Below, in pieces: positions 60,301-64,000 of a DNA stretch of 64,000 nucleotides. Both the position numbers and the translations under genes were made by a program. The notes below the pieces were generated by a model, which did no database searches, was not told the DNA's origin, and was given only the letters and a program-made list of their open reading frames with translations. Origin of the DNA: Saccharicrinis aurantiacus (GTDB lineage: Bacteria > Bacteroidota > Bacteroidia > Bacteroidales > Marinilabiliaceae); assembly GCF_001660705.2 (NCBI RefSeq), contig NZ_LYBV02000027.1, positions 1-64,000 on the forward strand, given 5' to 3'. Each line of letters starts with the position of its first letter. Position 1 is the stretch's first letter.

Positions 60301-61858
60301 TCCTGTTATTGTTGATTTAGGAAATGATATACCAAGCTGTTTAGGAACATCGGTTACGCTAACTAACCCTGTTTCGCCTGTAAATAGTTATAAGTGGTTT
60401 AAGGTTGAGGCTACAGGAGATATTGAAGTGGCTGATAATTCTGATTATATCACCAATATTGCGGGTACTTATCTTTTAAAGGTTGAGGATATAAATGGTT
60501 GCGAAGCCCAGGATGATATTGTGCTAAGTAGCTTGCCATTGCCAGCCCTTAATTTAGGTGATGATGTTGATATATGTGCTGATTCTTATACCATTTCTGT
60601 AGATGATATATATAATATTTATGAGTGGAATAATGACCCACTATTAAATACGCACCAATTAGAGGTTATAACATCCGGAACCAATATTTTAAAGGTTACT
60701 GATTTAAACGGTTGTGTGGCGAGTGATGATGTAGATATTACCTTAAAGCAATTGCCAGTTGTTGCTTTAGATTATACACAGGCATGTGCAGGTGAAGATA
60801 TGTATTTAGGTGTAAGTGGGAGTTCTTCTAATACATATTCTTGGTCTACGGGAGAGGCTACTAGCTCAATAAAAGTAACTCCTGGAACATATTGGCTCGA
60901 TGCGATAAATATTGAAGGATGTACAACACGTGTTGAAGAAAGTGTTAATTGGTTCCCTGTTCCAAAAGTATCCTTAGGGCCTGATGTTATCGTTTGTCCA
61001 ATGCTTTCATTAGAGGCGTTAGATGCAGGTAGTGGTTATGCTTCATATTTGTGGCATACGGGTGATCGTACTCAAATGATTTACCCTACCATATTGGATA
61101 CAGTTAATATGGTTACTGTGAGTGATGCAAATGGTTGTAGTGGGTTTGCAACCAAATCAGTAAAACATGAAGCATATGAAGGTCCAAAGTTGATATCGGA
61201 TACAACTGTTTGTGAGTTTGAGATTATTCAGCTTGATGCAGGGCCAGATTTTATTAGTTATAAATGGAACGATGGTGATGAATCGCAACTGAAAACGATT
61301 GAAGAAGCAGGGCAATATATAGTCGAAGTATCGGATGCGTGTTATATACATACTGATACTGCCAATATTGTACATTATGAGTCGCCTGTAATTGCAAGGC
61401 TTGATACGAGCATCTATGCTCAAGTTGTAGTCTTCGCTGAGGGTGGAAGAATACCTTACACCTATACTTTAAATGATGATTTTCCTCAAAATGAGAATGT
61501 CTTTAAATCATTAGATAATGGAGATTATACCGTATATGTAATTGATAGAAATGGATGTACTGCTGAAAATGCTTTTAGTCTCAATAATGTATTCGATATT
61601 GAGGTTCCATCATTTTTCACACCAAATAATGATGGTATAAACGATCGTTGGGAAATTGATGGAATTGATCGCTTCCCCGATAGTATCATTAAAATTTATG
61701 ATCGTTTTGGTAAGCTCCTTATTAAATATAAAGCTTCTGCTCCAGGTTGGGATGGAAGATATTTAGGGCAGCCAGTAAAGACTGATGATTACTGGTATGT
61801 AGTAGAATTAGTAGAGGTGAAAAAAGCATTAAAAGGCCATTTTACTTTAAAACGATAA
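57317..61858 (+). CDS. Large T9SS-exported surface protein (IgGFc-binding-like N-terminus, type B CTD)
   Basis: A 1513-residue cell-surface or secreted protein. It has a signal peptide (cleavage near SIYSQ|ND) and an N-terminal region of about 430 residues beginning KEFWFVAPDITDQHGDEPLY that resembles the IgGFc-binding-protein domain found in Bacteroidota surface proteins. A series of about ten Ig-like repeats of 75-90 residues follows, each with motifs such as DLGDDVEVCPGETVSLTT and NGCVASDDV and a paired Cys. A C-terminal gliding-motility-associated domain (SFFTPNNDGINDRWEIDGID, then KIYDRFGKLL and GWDGRYLGQP) is a type B T9SS sorting signal. The next gene is a PorP/SprF partner. It may act in adhesion or gliding; the ligand is unknown. 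Confidence 0.85.
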   Translation: MKCSYFFALLILLSFNISIYSQNDKEFWFVAPDITDQHGDEPLYIRVTAFDEDAEVTISMPANNGFKAETFTVKKNSQYRHKLDEDEVENFPVNSINNKGIFIESTENVSVYYEVANQGNPDKFTLKGENALGKEFFVVSQDDYQNWTGYNGDANEKADIVATEDNTVVTIIPKVNITGHTADVPYTINLNKGQTYCIEYRDIGHNASLAGTYINADKDIAVTISDDSVNESSHPHDLIGDQMIPTSVIGYEYIAVKTSDQTNATQKVYVLATEDNTHIFIDGDNSKVASLNKGELKSFHITNHAIHIRGTKPIYAYQLCGLVNVNGNGTANELGSALLPTIECTGSSFVSFTRIFARLFWVQILAKEKDLNYFVMRDENNNVVDDINNLSWHKVAGTDSGSSDDTWYSAIIDLNITTGVPYTIQNTNGLFHLSVLDENDPSSGPGSVSYGYFSSYGRMKLQGPTQECVGNAIELSSSVAMDSYNWFSTLSNGTIISTDPSIKVTESGRYWLTAETKLGGCEITDSIDVDFMLPEVDLGDDVEVCPGETVSLTTQAGYQNYNWSNNASGNSTTVTTSIGSSETIRVEVTDELGCVNSDDVLVEALPLPLITLDKTVVCAGQVVTNTSSAEKYEWELEGRILNADLTQNFIIPERSGDYTIRVWNAEGCMASQVFTITVNSLPVITSLDQILCDGEEGTFTAPSGTGYTYLWHDGSTASNFVLSSPGNVSLTVTNNLGCEASDEGSLSWYAPSSIDLGEDREECAGVSLEIEEPNLYSNYQWSFIKEGTTNEVILPTPSPEHIYEIVNSGSDNNGNYIVNALDNNGCPVSDGVNVEFTDTPAPTITPDRNLCQGNTVELVASGGYDSYVWYKDGVDMNVSSNQNKVTSTGAGSYVVEATFAGCSKRTEVDVIEYANPSVILVNDFNICDGTSVNIEVSNFTDGDAVFDYLVWSNGVRENDWNTALMRVDVAGDFSVTAYDENGCSDTDQVRTSMVSPVIVDLGNDIPSCLGTSVTLTNPVSPVNSYKWFKVEATGDIEVADNSDYITNIAGTYLLKVEDINGCEAQDDIVLSSLPLPALNLGDDVDICADSYTISVDDIYNIYEWNNDPLLNTHQLEVITSGTNILKVTDLNGCVASDDVDITLKQLPVVALDYTQACAGEDMYLGVSGSSSNTYSWSTGEATSSIKVTPGTYWLDAINIEGCTTRVEESVNWFPVPKVSLGPDVIVCPMLSLEALDAGSGYASYLWHTGDRTQMIYPTILDTVNMVTVSDANGCSGFATKSVKHEAYEGPKLISDTTVCEFEIIQLDAGPDFISYKWNDGDESQLKTIEEAGQYIVEVSDACYIHTDTANIVHYESPVIARLDTSIYAQVVVFAEGGRIPYTYTLNDDFPQNENVFKSLDNGDYTVYVIDRNGCTAENAFSLNNVFDIEVPSFFTPNNDGINDRWEIDGIDRFPDSIIKIYDRFGKLLIKYKASAPGWDGRYLGQPVKTDDYWYVVELVEVKKALKGHFTLKR

Positions 61859-61897
61859 TTATTAACCAACCATAAAAATAATACAACCACTAACTAA

Positions 61898-62908
61898 ATG
61901 AAAAGGCACTATAAAGTCATATTATTTTTTTGTATCATGTCGATGTCAATGTCGGCACAGAAATATTATATCACAAATTTGTATGTGTATGATATGTTTT
62001 TAATGAACCCAGCTAGTGCAGGGGGTGATAAAACGTGCTATAACATTGGTGCTTTTTATCAGAATCAATGGTTAGGTATGGATAATTCACCTACCACTCA
62101 AATCATAAACTTTCAAGGTCCAATAACAGGTAAGTTAGGTTTTGGTAGTTATGTCTATAATGATAGAAATGGTAATATGGGGGAGCTTGGTTTGCATCAG
62201 GCTTTCTCTTACGAAGTGCTGCTTTCTAAAACACGGCGTCATATATCTTCTCTTTCCTTTGGTTTGGGATTTACGGCAGAACAAACTAAAATTGATGAGT
62301 CAGGGTTTGGATTGCCCGGGGCAAATGACCCTGCCATTTCAGGAGGCATTAATAGTGGGTGGGGATTTAATTTTAATTCAGGCTTAATTTATAAGTTTGA
62401 TGATTATCAATTAGGAGTTTCTGTGACTAATATGTTGGAGCAAAATAACCCCTTATTTATGAGCCCCGAGGAACCTGAGCAGCCAATTGATTTTCATATT
62501 TACGCAAGTTCGATGTATAAAATTGTGGATAGAGATATTTATCTCGAACCAATTGTTATGTATCGACAAAATACACTTTTGGATAAACGACTAGATTTAA
62601 CGCTTAAAGGTACTTTCCCAACACCTGATCCAGATTATACTTTATGGAGTTTGGTTTCATATAGGCATAATGTCGACTATCAGATAGGGAAAAGTATTGG
62701 TTTAGGTGCAACAGCCGGTATTAACTATAAAAAGATTGGTTTTGGTTTTGAGTATCAGTTAGGTTTAACGGGTGCTCAGCTTGATTATGGTAGTGCTTAT
62801 CAATTGTTACTTCGTTATAGTTTTTGCACATCACGAGAAAATGGAGCTATCCCTTGTTCAATTGCGCGACAAAATAAGAAGTCGCGATATAAAGGTTTAA
62901 GTTGGTAG
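61898..62908 (+). CDS. PorP/SprF-family T9SS outer-membrane protein
   Basis: A 336-residue outer-membrane protein with a signal peptide (MSMSMSAQ cleavage) and the family opening YDMFLMNPASAGGDKTCYNI, then YQNQWLGMDNSPTTQIINFQ, GFGSYVYNDRNGNMGELGLH and a beta-barrel C-terminus (GFGFEYQLGLT). PorP/SprF proteins help bring type B CTD proteins encoded beside them to the cell surface; SprF does so for SprB in gliding Flavobacterium. It starts 39 nt after the large surface protein and 25 nt before another CTD protein, which fits a shared operon. Confidence 0.9.
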   Translation: MKRHYKVILFFCIMSMSMSAQKYYITNLYVYDMFLMNPASAGGDKTCYNIGAFYQNQWLGMDNSPTTQIINFQGPITGKLGFGSYVYNDRNGNMGELGLHQAFSYEVLLSKTRRHISSLSFGLGFTAEQTKIDESGFGLPGANDPAISGGINSGWGFNFNSGLIYKFDDYQLGVSVTNMLEQNNPLFMSPEEPEQPIDFHIYASSMYKIVDRDIYLEPIVMYRQNTLLDKRLDLTLKGTFPTPDPDYTLWSLVSYRHNVDYQIGKSIGLGATAGINYKKIGFGFEYQLGLTGAQLDYGSAYQLLLRYSFCTSRENGAIPCSIARQNKKSRYKGLSW

Positions 62909-62933
62909 TATTGCTATATTGCGTTAGTAAAGT

Positions 62934-63902
62934 ATGAATATCGATAGAGAATTAAATTTTAGCTTTAATCGAAAAGGAAGAAATCATATAGTTTTGGTTA
63001 TCTTCCTTTTGTTGCATCTGTATATCAACGACGTTAGTGCTAGTAATTTGCCCATAGTAAACAATACGGTTATTGCCAATAGTGATATTGCCATTCTGAT
63101 TCAGGGCGAGGAAATAAAAATTAATGTTTTAAATAATGATTTTGGTTTAGAGGATGGTGTAGCTAGTTTGGTAATTAGTGTTGAGTCTCAATATGCAGAA
63201 ACTACAGTCACTGAGAATAATGAAATTCTGTATAAACCCGATCCGTCATTTAATGGTAAAGATGAGTTTACGTATAAGGTTTGTAACGTAAACGGAGGTT
63301 GTGATGAGGCCAAAGTAAGTGTTGAGGTATCTTATTTTAATTATATTCCCACAGCAAATAATGATACGGTTGTAGCTTTTGCAGGTGAAGATATTAATAT
63401 AGATGTTTTGAATAATGATGAGGGTATATTCGATGCTCCACTTGATTTAATAATTATTACCGATTTCAATGAAGGGTATGCTTCAGTAAATAGTGACCTA
63501 AGTATTAATGCTATTTTCGATACTGGTTTTACGGGTGTAGATTCACTTCAGTATCAGGTTTGTGATGTGGATAATGATTGCGATGATGCATGGGTTTTTA
63601 TTCAGATTGAAACTCCTGAAGGATATGAGGTTTTTATCCCGCAAGGTATTTCGCCCAATGGAGATGGTCTTAATGATGTGTTTTATGTGCCTGATTTTAA
63701 GGATAAGAATCTCGAGATTCAAATCATCACAAGTATTGGAGAGGTTGTTTTTAAGGATTTAAACTATCAAAATAACTGGGATGGCATTGCAAATACAGGC
63801 AAATATAAAGGGCAATTATTGAAGCAAGGGACTTATTATTACACTATAAAAGTGCTCGATTCTAAGGATGTATATAGTGGTTACGTTTATTTAAACTGGT
63901 AG
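62934..63902 (+). CDS. T9SS-exported protein with cadherin-like repeats and type B CTD
   Basis: A 322-residue secreted or surface protein. After a signal peptide (hydrophobic VLVIFLLLHLYINDVSA) come two Big_9/cadherin-like repeats with the same pattern: IKINVLNNDFGLEDGVASLV with CNVNGGCDEAKV, and INIDVLNNDEGIFDAPLDL with CDVDNDCDDAWV. The C-terminal ~90 residues (FIPQGISPNGDGLNDVFYVP, NWDGIANTGKY, GTYYYTIKVLD) form a gliding-motility-associated type B CTD, the sorting signal for the type IX system. It lies between two putative PorP-type genes, so it is likely the substrate of one of them. Confidence 0.85.
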   Translation: MNIDRELNFSFNRKGRNHIVLVIFLLLHLYINDVSASNLPIVNNTVIANSDIAILIQGEEIKINVLNNDFGLEDGVASLVISVESQYAETTVTENNEILYKPDPSFNGKDEFTYKVCNVNGGCDEAKVSVEVSYFNYIPTANNDTVVAFAGEDINIDVLNNDEGIFDAPLDLIIITDFNEGYASVNSDLSINAIFDTGFTGVDSLQYQVCDVDNDCDDAWVFIQIETPEGYEVFIPQGISPNGDGLNDVFYVPDFKDKNLEIQIITSIGEVVFKDLNYQNNWDGIANTGKYKGQLLKQGTYYYTIKVLDSKDVYSGYVYLNW

Positions 63903-63907
63903 GGGAG

Positions 63908-64000
63908 ATGCGCATTAAGGTATCAAATATAACCATGTATATTACCTTGTTTGCAATTTGCATTGCAGGTAAGTTAAATGCTCAATTTGAGGTGTCGTCT
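63908..64000 (+). CDS. Start of an exported protein (partial, probably PorP/SprF)
   Basis: The ATG at 63908 opens a frame of 31 codons to the end of the window. The residues form a signal peptide (ITMYITLFAICIAGKLNA) followed by QFEVSS. Mature PorP/SprF proteins often begin with such a Q-F motif, and position after a CTD protein agrees. Only the first ~5% of the gene is in view, so the family is an inference from context. Confidence 0.5.
   Translation, partial: MRIKVSNITMYITLFAICIAGKLNAQFEVSS

Overview
The window looks like a chromosomal segment of a low-GC, marine-type member of the Bacteroidota (Bacteroidetes), most plausibly of the order Marinilabiliales or a neighbour. The reasons are repeated TAnnTTTG-type -7 promoter boxes, a type IX secretion (T9SS) substrate/PorP cluster, a Bat (aerotolerance) operon, a NigD-like lipoprotein, the Bacteroidota-type short SerA, and a class I hybrid-cluster protein next to a mitochondrial-type aconitase, which suggests a facultative anaerobe. 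The taxonomic call is inference; no 16S gene is present.

Layout. 0-7 kb: sucD, an RNA-methylase-like protein, a cytoplasmic FKBP isomerase, a GNAT, and an MFS permease divergent from an AraC regulator. 7-16 kb is an accessory stretch: YdeI/OmdA-like protein, cupin, two small lipoproteins, a gene remnant, then a tight six-gene operon (10827-16173). That operon holds a PLP group II decarboxylase, a PaaK-like adenylating enzyme and four mutually related cytoplasmic proteins that resemble the AidA/PixA inclusion-body family. It is the best candidate here for an undescribed system. 16-20 kb: a nitrosative-stress module (hcp, an unusual ferredoxin, a Crp/Fnr HcpR-like regulator) with a perfect TTGTAAC-N4-GTTACAA operator. 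A dispersed repeat lies inside it, and an inverted partner copy lies near the window start. 20-31 kb: NigD-like lipoprotein, two identical tRNA-Arg(ACG), a 37-codon small membrane ORF, a LacI regulator with a hydratase, a broken lipoprotein gene, a PhnP-like MBL hydrolase, an SLC13/TrkA-C transporter, a UvrA paralogue missing half of its first zinc finger, and an outer-membrane porin. Downstream of the porin is a degenerate tandem array with an exact 42-bp period (31494-31829).

31.9-43.4 kb, all on the minus strand: a META-domain lipoprotein and a long run reading sulfatase, sulfatase, HAD lipoprotein, moxR, DUF58, DUF4381-like, batA, batB-batC fusion, batD. 43.6-51.6 kb, minus strand: a lipoprotein, a DHOD-like protein, the YggS PLP protein, serC-serA-DUF1015 and gcvT (serine/glycine/one-carbon metabolism). 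51.8-56.7 kb: Hpt and STAS signalling proteins, a three-cysteine LarE with no other lar gene in view, and aconitase. 57.3-64 kb, plus strand: a 1513-residue T9SS substrate, PorP/SprF, a second CTD-bearing protein and the start of another exported protein.

Several start codons were moved downstream of the longest open frame. Either a -7 box lies at or downstream of the longer start, or a signal peptide, family length or first ATG fits better. Function calls come from motif reading and remembered families only; no database search was run.
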